Shown here one piece after another: positions 1 to 6,404 of a stretch of 7,306 nt of DNA. How positions within the stretch are numbered: position 1 is the first letter of the stretch; each line of letters starts with the position of its first letter. The stretch is from an uncultured Aeromicrobium sp. (GTDB lineage Bacteria > Actinomycetota > Actinomycetes > Propionibacteriales > Nocardioidaceae). The stretch covers positions 1 through 7,306 of the forward strand of contig NZ_CAMJVP010000167.1 of assembly GCF_946221465.1 (NCBI RefSeq), written 5' to 3'. The translations under genes and the position numbers were made by a program. Under the pieces are notes generated by a model. That model did no database searches, was not told where the DNA came from, and worked only from the letters and a program-made list of their open reading frames with translations.

Positions 1-2
1 GC

Positions 3-65
3 GTCGGGGCGGGGGCGCCGGCGATCGTCATCGTGGGCGACGTCGTGAGGGCGCTCGACACCTGA
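3..65 (+). CDS. C-terminal tail of a probable uroporphyrinogen-III C-methyltransferase (tetrapyrrole methylase family), partial
   Basis: Only the last 20 codons lie in the window, ending at TGA 63-65; the start is off the left edge. The tail reads APAIVIVGDVVRALDT. This pattern (Pro-Ala, a run of Val/Ile, Gly-Asp/Glu-Val-Val, then a few residues) is the usual last strand of SUMT-type S-adenosylmethionine-dependent methylases, which methylate uroporphyrinogen III to precorrin-2 on the way to siroheme and cobalamin. The rest of the protein, including the SAM-binding motifs, is not visible, so another member of the tetrapyrrole methylase fold is possible. The gene runs head-on into the minus-strand membrane pseudogene, with only 4 bp between the two stop codons and no room for a separate terminator. 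The reading frame is clear; the family call is inference from a short tail. Confidence 0.45.
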   Translation, partial: VGAGAPAIVIVGDVVRALDT

Positions 66-69
66 GACC

Positions 70-850
70 TCACCGCCGCTCGTACTCGTCTCGCACCCGT
101 CGCCCGATCGCCATCGTCGTACGGAAGTCCCCGCGAGCGAGCACCACCCCCGTCGTCAACAACAGTACGCCCCAGATCAGTCCCACGACCGCGGCGAACA
201 CTCGACCCTGACCATCGAAACCGGCAGGTTGGCCGGACTGAGCCCCGCGAACGCGAGCCCGGCAGCCATCAACCCGGTGAGGAGCACCGCACCGGTGGCC
301 GCCCCTCGGATCCAGGAAGCGAGGGTGAAGAAGCGGCCCCACTGGCCCCGGCGTCCCACCGGACCCTGGTGAGCGGCGAATGAGCGCAGCCAGGCGTCGA
401 CCGGCCGCGACCCGGAACGAGCGAGCCCGACGAGAACCGCCACCGAGGCGAGAAGGCCCATGACCGCCAGAGCTGTCAGCAACCAGGAGGCGAGGTCCAT
501 TCGGCCGCCGGTGATCGTGAGCACGGCCAGCGCGGCGAGGACAAGGGGCGATCGAGGGTCATGAGTTCGCCGCGATAGTCCCCTGGGCCGGGAACCTCCC
601 CGTCCACCAGGGCGCGCGCCTCATCACCGACCGCCACATCAGGAACGCGAACCTTCGACAGTCTGCTCCTCATGCTCCGGCGGAAGGAGCCCGGCGGCGT
701 GGAGCGTCCGCGCCGGATCGACGAGAACCCGGTCCGCAGGCACGTCGAGGAGTCATCGACAAGGTGAGCGCCTGCGGCCATCTCCCGCTCACGGACGTGA
801 CCGCGAGCTGCGCCCGCCGCAGCAACGGTATCGACCAACGGATCGGCCAT
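70..850 (-). pseudogene. Frameshifted gene for a multi-pass membrane protein with an N-terminal soluble region
   Basis: No single frame spans this stretch, but pieces join into one plausible protein of about 250 residues. An ATG at 850-848 has a strong AGGGGG ribosome binding site and opens MADPLVDTVAAAGAARGHV. Near 752-754 the protein-like reading moves by one missing base to a frame with VPADRVLVDPARTLHAAGLL. That frame hits stops near 640, where it moves back to one with VPDVAVGDEARALVDGEV. At the G-run 545-548 one missing base leads into LVLAALAVLTITGG and two more hydrophobic segments (TALAVMGLLASVAVLVGLA; GAVLLTGLMAAGLAFAG). At the A-run 218-220 another missing base leads into VFAAVVGLIWGVLLLTTGVV and the basic tail ending at TGA 72-70. 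About four membrane segments result. The last two junctions are convincing because hydrophobic sequence continues across them; the first two are less certain. It could be a decayed gene or a region of sequencing error. I do not recognise the family. It lies 38 bp after the SRPBCC gene, at the end of the same gene string. Confidence 0.55.
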
Positions 851-888
851 AATTGCCCCCTGGTGTGCCATGAAGTCCGTACGGGAAC

Positions 889-1353
889 CTAACGTTTGGC
901 GGCGGCTTCGCTCAGCCACCGGCGGAGACGACGTTCCCCACGTCGCATGACGGCCGCATGCGCCGCAATGAAGACCGGGCGCAGCAGGACATCGGCTCGG
1001 CGCATCCATGGCCGCGCTACCTCCACGTGCCAGTCGATCAGCAGCAGGGTGCGGTCGCGGCCGACCGGCACGAAACGCAGGTCCGCGGTGCCGACGAGAT
1101 CTCCGGTCGACCGGAAGGTCATCTGCTCCGGCGGGCGCAATCGCAACTCATCGACGGTGAAGTGGAGCCGGTACCCGAGCCCGCTGTGAGCCGTGACTCG
1201 CAGCGTGTCGCCGTCGCGCCCGCGGACGTGGACTCGGTCCCACCAAGGCAGCGGATCGTCGGCCCTCAGCGATGCCTCGACGACGCCCCACAGCCGCTCT
1301 CGGTCGATCGGCAGATCCCACCGGGAGCAGAACGCGTACGGCGCGACGGCCAC
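889..1353 (-). CDS. SRPBCC (START-like, polyketide cyclase/dehydrase-type) family protein
   Basis: The product has 154 residues, the usual size of a single START-like domain, a helix-grip fold that encloses a hydrophobic ligand. Family-like features are the opening RWDLPIDRERLWGVVE (first strand and helix, residues about 11-26), the PWWDRV segment near residue 36, a central run of beta strands, the strand LLLIDWHVEVARPWMRR near 103-119, and a long basic C-terminal helix ending in LRRWLSEAAAKR. Members range from ligand-binding proteins to cyclases; nothing here fixes a substrate. The GTG start at 1353-1351 is supported by an AGGA site inside the end of the upstream gene and lies only 3 bp after its stop, so translation is probably coupled to the membrane-protein pair. 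There is no signal peptide, so it is probably cytoplasmic, perhaps acting at the membrane with its neighbours. The family is fairly sure; the function is unknown. Confidence 0.75.
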   Translation of the reverse strand: MAVAPYAFCSRWDLPIDRERLWGVVEASLRADDPLPWWDRVHVRGRDGDTLRVTAHSGLGYRLHFTVDELRLRPPEQMTFRSTGDLVGTADLRFVPVGRDRTLLLIDWHVEVARPWMRRADVLLRPVFIAAHAAVMRRGERRLRRWLSEAAAKR

Positions 1354-1356
1354 GAC

Positions 1357-1752
1357 TCAGTCCTGACCGGCGATTCGATGCCGGTAGACCCACCACAAGC
1401 CCACGAGCGGGAGAACGAGCGGAACGAAGGCGTACTGGATGCCGAACAGCGACCACACCGTCGCATCGGGGAAGAGCTCCGGATCCAGCAGCGTCAGCAG
1501 GCCGACGGCGAGGACCCCGACGAGTTCGAATCCGATGGTCCACGAGGCGAGCCGCTGCCGGTTGGTACCCAGGGCGTACGTGGCGACGACGTAGACGAGC
1601 GCGGCCAGCGCCGACAGCGAGTAGGCGAACGGCGCATCTTCGGCGTGTGTGGCCAGCTGGTACAGCGAACGGGCGGATGCCGAAAGCGCGAACACGGCGT
1701 ACACGGCGACGAGCAGGCGACCGAAACCGTGCGAGGTGTGCGAGTCAGACAC
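1357..1752 (-). CDS. Small integral membrane protein, four predicted helices, function unknown
   Basis: The product has 131 residues from the GTG at 1752-1750. This start is chosen because GGGAAGGACC lies just upstream and because it overlaps the stop of the preceding gene by 8 bp. An in-frame extension to 1827 would only add low-complexity residues overlapping the neighbour. Four hydrophobic segments are visible: LLVAVYAVFALSASA (about 13-27), YSLSALAALVYVVATYAL (44-61), IGFELVGVLAVGLLTLL (73-89) and a C-terminal one around YAFVPLVLPLVGLWWVY (108-124), followed by a short basic tail (RHRIAGQD). The sequence resembles a conserved actinobacterial hypothetical membrane protein commonly found beside a second one of the same size, as here. 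No catalytic motif or transporter signature is seen. It may work as a partner of the protein encoded just upstream; that is inference from coupling and matching size. Confidence 0.75.
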   Translation of the reverse strand: MSDSHTSHGFGRLLVAVYAVFALSASARSLYQLATHAEDAPFAYSLSALAALVYVVATYALGTNRQRLASWTIGFELVGVLAVGLLTLLDPELFPDATVWSLFGIQYAFVPLVLPLVGLWWVYRHRIAGQD

Positions 1753-2113
1753 GAGCGGGTCCTTCCCAGATGCCAAGAAGACGAAGCATGAGTGCGGCGA
1801 CGGTGACCATCGCGATGGTGACGACACCGGTCCCCCACCGCGTCTTCTCGATCACCCCCCAGAAAACGGCCGCCGGAGGGATGACGAGCGTCGTGGCCAG
1901 GTAGGAGAAGAACAGAATGCCGTCAACGTCGTGATCTCGCTGGTGATAGGCCACTGCGGATCCGATGGTGATCGCGATCAGTCCGACTTCGAGCAGGGCG
2001 ATCGCATAGAATAGCGGATTGCTGAACTGGTAACCACGCCAACTGTGCCACGCCGCGTACGCCCCGACCACCAGTGCGTAGGCGCAGGTCAGGTAGACCA
2101 CCAGCGCGCTCAC
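1745..2113 (-). CDS. Small integral membrane protein, partner of the downstream gene, function unknown
   Basis: The product has 122 residues. The start taken is the GTG at 2113-2111, 5 bp after a near-perfect GGAGG ribosome binding site; an open extension back to 2218 is arginine-rich, runs through a probable terminator hairpin and is probably not translated. Hydrophobic segments are ALVVYLTCAYALVVGAYAA (about 3-21), LFYAIALLEVGLIAITIG (34-51), ILFFSYLATTLVIPPAAVF (66-84) and VVTIAMVTVAALMLRLLG (96-113), with a charged YHQRDHDVDG loop between the second and third. The C-terminus ends in WEGPARV and its stop lies inside the start region of the next membrane gene (8-bp overlap). The pair is a tight two-gene unit. 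It follows gcvP by 117 bp, so it may have its own promoter or be reached by read-through. I recognise no enzymatic or transport motif. Confidence 0.75.
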   Translation of the reverse strand: MSALVVYLTCAYALVVGAYAAWHSWRGYQFSNPLFYAIALLEVGLIAITIGSAVAYHQRDHDVDGILFFSYLATTLVIPPAAVFWGVIEKTRWGTGVVTIAMVTVAALMLRLLGIWEGPARV

Positions 2114-2195
2114 CGACACCTCCGAAGAATCGACCGTGGAAAGTCTTCCATGGCGACGGTGAACATCGGCCCGAGGGTCGAAAGCCATGGTGCTC

Positions 2196-2213
2196 GGCGC
2201 TCTTCGCAGCGCC
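2196..2213 (-). terminator. Terminator-like hairpin after gcvP
   Basis: On the minus strand, GGCGCT and AGCGCC form a perfect 6-bp stem around a GCGAAG loop, starting 17 bases after the gcvP stop. No T-run follows. It therefore resembles the U-tract-less hairpins seen after actinobacterial genes rather than a classic intrinsic terminator. It may end or attenuate gcvP transcription ahead of the membrane-protein genes, or protect the 3' end. A weaker inverted repeat (TGGAA-AGTC-TTCCA, 2139-2152) lies further along in the same gap. Confidence 0.4.
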
Positions 2214-2230
2214 GCCACTCCGCACGCAGG

Positions 2231-5065
2231 TCAGCGGCCGGCCGTGTCGAAGGCCTCCACCGGCGGACACGAGCAGACCAGATTGCGGTCGCCGTACGCC
2301 TGATCGATGCGGCCGACCGGCGGCCAGTACTTGTCCTGCGTCGCGCCTGTGGGGAACACGCCCTCGGCCACGGAGTAGGCGTGTGACCAGTCGAGCAGCT
2401 CACGGGCCGCATGGGGAGCATGAGCCAGCGGCGTGTCGTCCGCGGGGTAGGCACCCTCGGCGACCCGGTCGATCTCGGCACGGATGTGCAGCATCGCCTC
2501 GCAGAACCGATCGAGCTCGCCGAGGTCCTCGGACTCGGTCGGCTCGACCATCAACGTCCCCGGGACCGGGAAGCTCATGGTCGGCGCGTGGAACCCGTAG
2601 TCGATGAGCCGCTTGGCGACATCCTCCACCGAGACGCCGGTGCGCTTGGTCAGCTCGCGGACGTCGAGGATGCACTCGTGGGCGACGAGGCCGTGCTCGC
2701 CGGCATACAGCACCGGGAAGGCCTCGCGCAGCCGCTCGGCTACATAGTTGGCCGACAATACCGCCACCGCGGTCGCGTCGGTGAGCCCCTGGGCGCCCAT
2801 CATCGAGATGTACGCGAAGGAGATGGGCAGGATGCCGGCCGAGCCGTAAGGTGCGGCGCTGACCGCCCCGATGCCGTCGCGCCGGTCCTCGCGGGGATGC
2901 AGCGGATGACTGGGCAGGAAAGGCACGAGATGCTCGGCGACGGCGACCGGACCGACGCCGGGGCCGCCCCCGCCGTGCGGGATGCAGAAGGTCTTGTGGA
3001 GGTTCAGATGCGACACGTCCCCGCCGAAGGCGCCCGGGCGGGCGTGGCCTAGCAGCGCGTTGAGGTTCGCGCCGTCGACGTACACCTGCCCGCCGGCCTC
3101 ATGCACGAGGTCGCAGAGCTCCCCGATGCCGTGCTCGTACACACCGTGAGTGGACGGATAGGTCACCATGATGGCCGCGAGTTCGTCGCGATGCCGCGCG
3201 CATTTGGCGCGAAGATCATCGAGATCGATCTCGCCGGACTCGGCGGCCGCGACCATCACGACACGCATCCCGGCCATGACCGCAGAGGCGGCGTTCGTCC
3301 CGTGCGCCGACGAGGGGATGAGGCAGATGTCACGCGCCTCGTCGCCGCGGCTGCGGTGGTAGGCGCGGATCGCCAGCAGCCCGGCGAACTCGCCCTGGGA
3401 CCCAGCGTTCGGCTGCACCGAGACTGCGGCGTAACCGGTGATCTCAGCCAACCAGCTTTCGAGCGTCTCGATGAGCTTGATGATGCCCGCGGCGTCCTCG
3501 GCCGGGACGAACGGATGGAGTTCGGTGAACTCCGGCCAGCTGATCGGTTCCATCTCCGTCGTGGCGTTGAGCTTCATGGTGCACGACCCGAGGGGGATCA
3601 TGCCGCGGTCGAGCGCGTAGTCGCGGTCGCTGAGCTTGCGTAGGTAGCGCAGGAGCTGCGTCTCGCTGCGGTGTTCGGAGAACACCGGATGGGTCAGGAT
3701 CTCGTCCCGGCGCAGCAATGGCTCGGGAAGGTAGGAACGTCCGCTCAGCAGCGTCGGTGCCGCAACCCCGAACGCGCGCAGCACGACGTCCAGATGCGCC
3801 AGTGTCGTGGCCTCCGAGCAGGCGACCTGCACGTGGTCGGCGTCGATCTGCCACAGGTGGATCCCCGAGGCCCGCGCCGCTGCGACGGTATCGGCGGCCC
3901 GGCCCGGCACGCGAGCCACGATGGTGTCGAAGAAGTCCTCGTGGACGATGTCGACGCCGCCGGCTCGCAGCGCCTCCGCGAGCGTGGCGGCGTGCTGGTG
4001 CACCGTGAGCGCGATTTGCCGCAGCCCCTCGGGGCCGTGGTAGACGGCGTACATCCCGGCGACCACCGCCAGCAGCACCTGGGCGGTGCAGATGTTCGAG
4101 GTGGCCCTCTCACGACGGATGTGCTGTTCCCGGGTCTGCAGGGCCAGGCGGTAGGCGGGTACTCCCGCCGAGTCGACTGACACTCCGACCAGACGTCCGG
4201 GGAGGTGCCGCTCGAGGCCCTCGCGCACGGCCATGAAGGCCGCATGCGGTCCCCCGTAGAACATGGGCACCCCGAAGCGCTGCGTGGATCCCACGACGAT
4301 GTCCGCGCCCAGGCTGCCCGGCGAGGCCAGCACGACCAGCGCCAGCGGATCGGCCACGACGACGGCGAGCCCGCCGCCGGCGTGGACGGCCTCGATCGTC
4401 GGTGTCGGGTCCGTCACGGCACCGTCCGCAGCGGGGTAGGCGATGACGGCGCCAGCAACATCTGCGTCCAGGTCAGCAGCACCGAGGTCGGCCTCGTGCA
4501 GCGCGATGCCGACGGCCTCGGCTCGCGTCCGAAGCACCGCGAGCGTCTGCGGAGCGAGCCGCGTGTCGATGGCGATCGGGCGCAGGTCCTTGCCGCGCGA
4601 TGCGCGTCGGATCAGCGTGAGTGACTCACCGGCAGCGGTTCCCTCGTCCAGTAAGGAGGCGTTAGCCGTCGGCAGGCCCGTCAGGTCGGCGACCATCGTC
4701 TGGAAGTTCAGCAACGCCTCGAGCCGGCCCTGCGAAATCTCCGGCTGGTACGGCGTATAAGCGGTGTACCAGGCCGGGTTCTCCAGCACGTTGCGGCGGA
4801 TGACCCCCGGAGTCAACGTCGGGTGATATCCGAGGCCGATCATCGCGACGCCGGGACGGTTGCGCGAAGCCAGTTCGCGAAGTCGAGCGATCGCGGATGT
4901 CTCGTCCAGGGGGTCGGGGAGAACGAGGGGCGCGTCGTGACGGATACGAGGGGGAACGGCCGCGGCCATGAGGGCATCGAGCGAGTCGTAGCCGAGACGC
5001 TCGAGCATCAGGGCCTGGTCGCTGGGGCGCGGACCGATGTGGCGGGCGGCGAAGGGGCTGGTCAC
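2231..5065 (-). CDS. gcvP: Glycine dehydrogenase (aminomethyl-transferring), P protein of the glycine cleavage system
   Basis: The product has 944 residues, the normal length of the single-chain P protein (E. coli is about 957). It is a cytoplasmic PLP enzyme that decarboxylates glycine and passes the aminomethyl group to the lipoyl arm of GcvH. Landmarks: N-terminal FAARHIGP; ENPAWYTAYTPYQPEISQ at about 96-113; NASLLDEGTAAGE near 135-147; MIPLGSCTMKLNATTEM from 489; and the PLP site HLNLHKTFCIPHGGGGPG with the Schiff-base lysine at residue 691. The chain is intact to the conserved end PVGRIDQAYGDRNLVCSCPP, with no missing key residue seen. The GTG start at 5065-5063 follows GGAG with 6 bases between. 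A glycine riboswitch lies directly upstream, so expression should respond to glycine. gcvT, gcvH and lpd are not in the window, so the partners must be encoded elsewhere. Confidence 0.97.
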   Translation of the reverse strand: MTSPFAARHIGPRPSDQALMLERLGYDSLDALMAAAVPPRIRHDAPLVLPDPLDETSAIARLRELASRNRPGVAMIGLGYHPTLTPGVIRRNVLENPAWYTAYTPYQPEISQGRLEALLNFQTMVADLTGLPTANASLLDEGTAAGESLTLIRRASRGKDLRPIAIDTRLAPQTLAVLRTRAEAVGIALHEADLGAADLDADVAGAVIAYPAADGAVTDPTPTIEAVHAGGGLAVVVADPLALVVLASPGSLGADIVVGSTQRFGVPMFYGGPHAAFMAVREGLERHLPGRLVGVSVDSAGVPAYRLALQTREQHIRRERATSNICTAQVLLAVVAGMYAVYHGPEGLRQIALTVHQHAATLAEALRAGGVDIVHEDFFDTIVARVPGRAADTVAAARASGIHLWQIDADHVQVACSEATTLAHLDVVLRAFGVAAPTLLSGRSYLPEPLLRRDEILTHPVFSEHRSETQLLRYLRKLSDRDYALDRGMIPLGSCTMKLNATTEMEPISWPEFTELHPFVPAEDAAGIIKLIETLESWLAEITGYAAVSVQPNAGSQGEFAGLLAIRAYHRSRGDEARDICLIPSSAHGTNAASAVMAGMRVVMVAAAESGEIDLDDLRAKCARHRDELAAIMVTYPSTHGVYEHGIGELCDLVHEAGGQVYVDGANLNALLGHARPGAFGGDVSHLNLHKTFCIPHGGGGPGVGPVAVAEHLVPFLPSHPLHPREDRRDGIGAVSAAPYGSAGILPISFAYISMMGAQGLTDATAVAVLSANYVAERLREAFPVLYAGEHGLVAHECILDVRELTKRTGVSVEDVAKRLIDYGFHAPTMSFPVPGTLMVEPTESEDLGELDRFCEAMLHIRAEIDRVAEGAYPADDTPLAHAPHAARELLDWSHAYSVAEGVFPTGATQDKYWPPVGRIDQAYGDRNLVCSCPPVEAFDTAGR

Positions 5066-5100
5066 AGTGGGCTCCAGGGTCGGCGGTCACAACCCCTCCC
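5066..5100 (-). promoter_or_regulatory. Expression platform and ribosome binding site between the riboswitch and gcvP
   Basis: The leader after the riboswitch holds a G-rich GGGGGAGGGG (5102-5093 on the minus strand, overlapping the foot of the ghost stem) and ends with the gcvP ribosome binding site GGAG six bases before GTG. GGGGAGG in the G-rich run is a perfect complement of CCTCCCC inside the aptamer (5167-5161), so a competing helix is possible. No T-run is present, which favours control of translation or of Rho access over an intrinsic terminator; that choice is inference. Confidence 0.4.
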
Positions 5101-5212
5101 CCTCTGTCGCGGCGCTTCAGAGGTGCCTCGATCGTGTGGTCCGGGTGCCTGAGAGGTTCCGGGGAGGATTTGCCCCTTCGGCGCCGCGCACTCGGCGCGG
5201 ACTCTCCCACAC
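5101..5212 (-). ncRNA. Glycine riboswitch, single aptamer with 3' ghost stem
   Basis: The minus-strand leader of gcvP shows the glycine (gcvT-type) aptamer. P1 is GUGUGG (5212-5207) with CCACAC (5139-5134). P2 is GAGAG with CUCUC. A GC-rich P3 arm is CCGCGC/GCGCGG. The conserved core GCCGAAGGGGCAA is followed by CUCUCAGGC and GGACC. Directly 3', a short hairpin CCUCUG...CAGAGG (5123-5101) sits where the P1 of a second aptamer would be, but no second core is present. This is the layout described for type-1 singlet glycine riboswitches with a 'ghost aptamer'. It most likely turns gcvP on when glycine is abundant. The identification rests on motif and helix matching by eye, without a covariance search. 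Confidence 0.9.
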
Positions 5213-5232
5213 GCGTCAGCAGCGGTGTCAGT

Positions 5233-5808
<576 letters not shown>

Positions 5809-5837
5809 GGTGCGCCTTCCTGCGTGCCGTCAAGCGA

Positions 5838-5843
5838 AGTCTA
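5838..5843 (-). promoter_or_regulatory. Candidate -10 element for the second merR gene
   Basis: TAGACT on the minus strand lies 30 bp before the merR ATG, a fitting place for a -10 box. The same hexamer occurs before the riboswitch. No clear -35 box is seen at normal spacing. The nearest TTGA-containing sequence (TTGAGG) is about 30 bp further upstream, inside the palindromic element. Confidence 0.25.
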
Positions 5844-5877
5844 CCGCGCGAAACGACACTCGTGTGCTTCGCGTGCT

Positions 5878-5904
5878 CCCTCAAGGTAAAGCTGAACCTG
5901 AGGG
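5878..5904 (-). promoter_or_regulatory. Palindromic element upstream of merR, candidate MerR operator
   Basis: In the gap between the nuclease gene and merR, a symmetric core AGGT-N2-AGCT-N2-ACCT (5884-5899) is flanked by CCCTCA and TGAGGG arms, offset by one base. It is 27 bp in all, lies 70-96 bp before the merR start codon and just after the nuclease gene end. Dyads of this size suit a dimeric MerR regulator, so autoregulation or control by FtsR is the simplest guess. The outer arms could also form an RNA stem (CCCTCAGGT/ACC-T-TGAGGG) ending the garA-ftsR-nuclease transcript, though no T-run follows. Confidence 0.45.
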
Positions 5905-5937
5905 TTCACCAAGAACCGCTGCGGCGTGTCGCGGACT

Positions 5938-6402
5938 TCACGGCTCGAAGTCGGCCGGATCGACCGAGTCGAGGAACTCGCGGAATCGTTCGACCTCGGC
6001 TTCCTCGTCCCGTGTCGAACTGATGCCGGCCTCATCGAGCACGTCCTCGGCACAGACGATGCGCGCAGCCGAACGAAGCGCGAGAGCGATCGCGTCGCTG
6101 GGACGTGATTCGACCACCGCGCCGGACGCGAACACGATCTCGGCGTAAAACACCCCTTCGCTGACGTCGACGATGCGGATCTCCTCGATTTCGTCCCCGA
6201 GTTCTCCGATGACCGAGACGAACAGCTCGTGGGTGAGCGGACGCGGGGTCACGATGTTCTGCTGAGCCTGTGCGATCGCGGACGCCTCTACGGCTCCGAT
6301 CCAGATCGGGAGGTACCGCAGTCCCTCGACCTCGTGCAGCAGGACGAGAGGCTGATTGGTGGGCATCTCGATCCGCACCCCGGTGACCTCCATCTCGCGC
6401 AC
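5938..6402 (-). CDS. Bifunctional nuclease (BFN, DUF151) family protein
   Basis: The product has 154 residues, typical of actinobacterial members of the family. Conserved blocks are visible: LPIWIGAVEASAIAQA (residues 31-46), the RPLTHEL signature (54-60), a middle strand GVFYAEIVF (83-91) and SRPSDAIALALR (99-110), followed by a variable acidic C-terminus. Plant members are reported to cleave both DNA and RNA; the role of bacterial ones is not settled, so nuclease activity here is a family-based assumption. The GTG start at 6402-6400 is preceded by GAGGAAG located inside the last codons of ftsR, with only 2 bp between stop and start, so translation is probably coupled. The same neighbour order (MerR, BFN, MerR) is conserved in mycobacteria as Rv1828-Rv1829-Rv1830. 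Confidence 0.92.
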   Translation of the reverse strand: MREMEVTGVRIEMPTNQPLVLLHEVEGLRYLPIWIGAVEASAIAQAQQNIVTPRPLTHELFVSVIGELGDEIEEIRIVDVSEGVFYAEIVFASGAVVESRPSDAIALALRSAARIVCAEDVLDEAGISSTRDEEAEVERFREFLDSVDPADFEP

Positions 6403-6404
6403 TA

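Noticed and set aside
70..342. Separate small intact gene at the left end
   Set aside because: The first half of this frame is arginine-rich shadow sequence. Only the part after about 217 looks like a membrane segment, and it continues the neighbouring frame, so it is the C-terminus of the broken gene.
958..1791. Long plus-strand open frame (277 codons) opposite the SRPBCC and membrane-protein genes
   Set aside because: The translation is arginine- and glutamate-rich with no recognisable domain. It is explained by codon bias of the two well-supported minus-strand genes and has no convincing ribosome binding site.
1753..1827. Upstream ATG extension of the 131-residue membrane protein
   Set aside because: It would overlap the preceding gene by about 80 bp and adds a non-conserved segment. 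The GTG at 1752 has a strong ribosome binding site and an ordinary short overlap.
2114..2218. N-terminal extension of the 122-residue membrane protein
   Set aside because: The added residues are charged and low in complexity, span the hairpin region, and precede a near-perfect GGAGG site placed for the GTG at 2113.
2411..4624. Several long plus-strand open frames opposite gcvP
   Set aside because: gcvP is intact and clearly coding on the minus strand. These frames are typical mirror images in high-GC DNA, rich in Arg, Gly and His, with no family resemblance.
5066..5133. Possible second glycine aptamer in the gcvP leader
   Set aside because: There is no second GCCGAAGG core or CUCUCAGGC segment. 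Only the CCUCUG/CAGAGG stem remains, so it is called a singlet.
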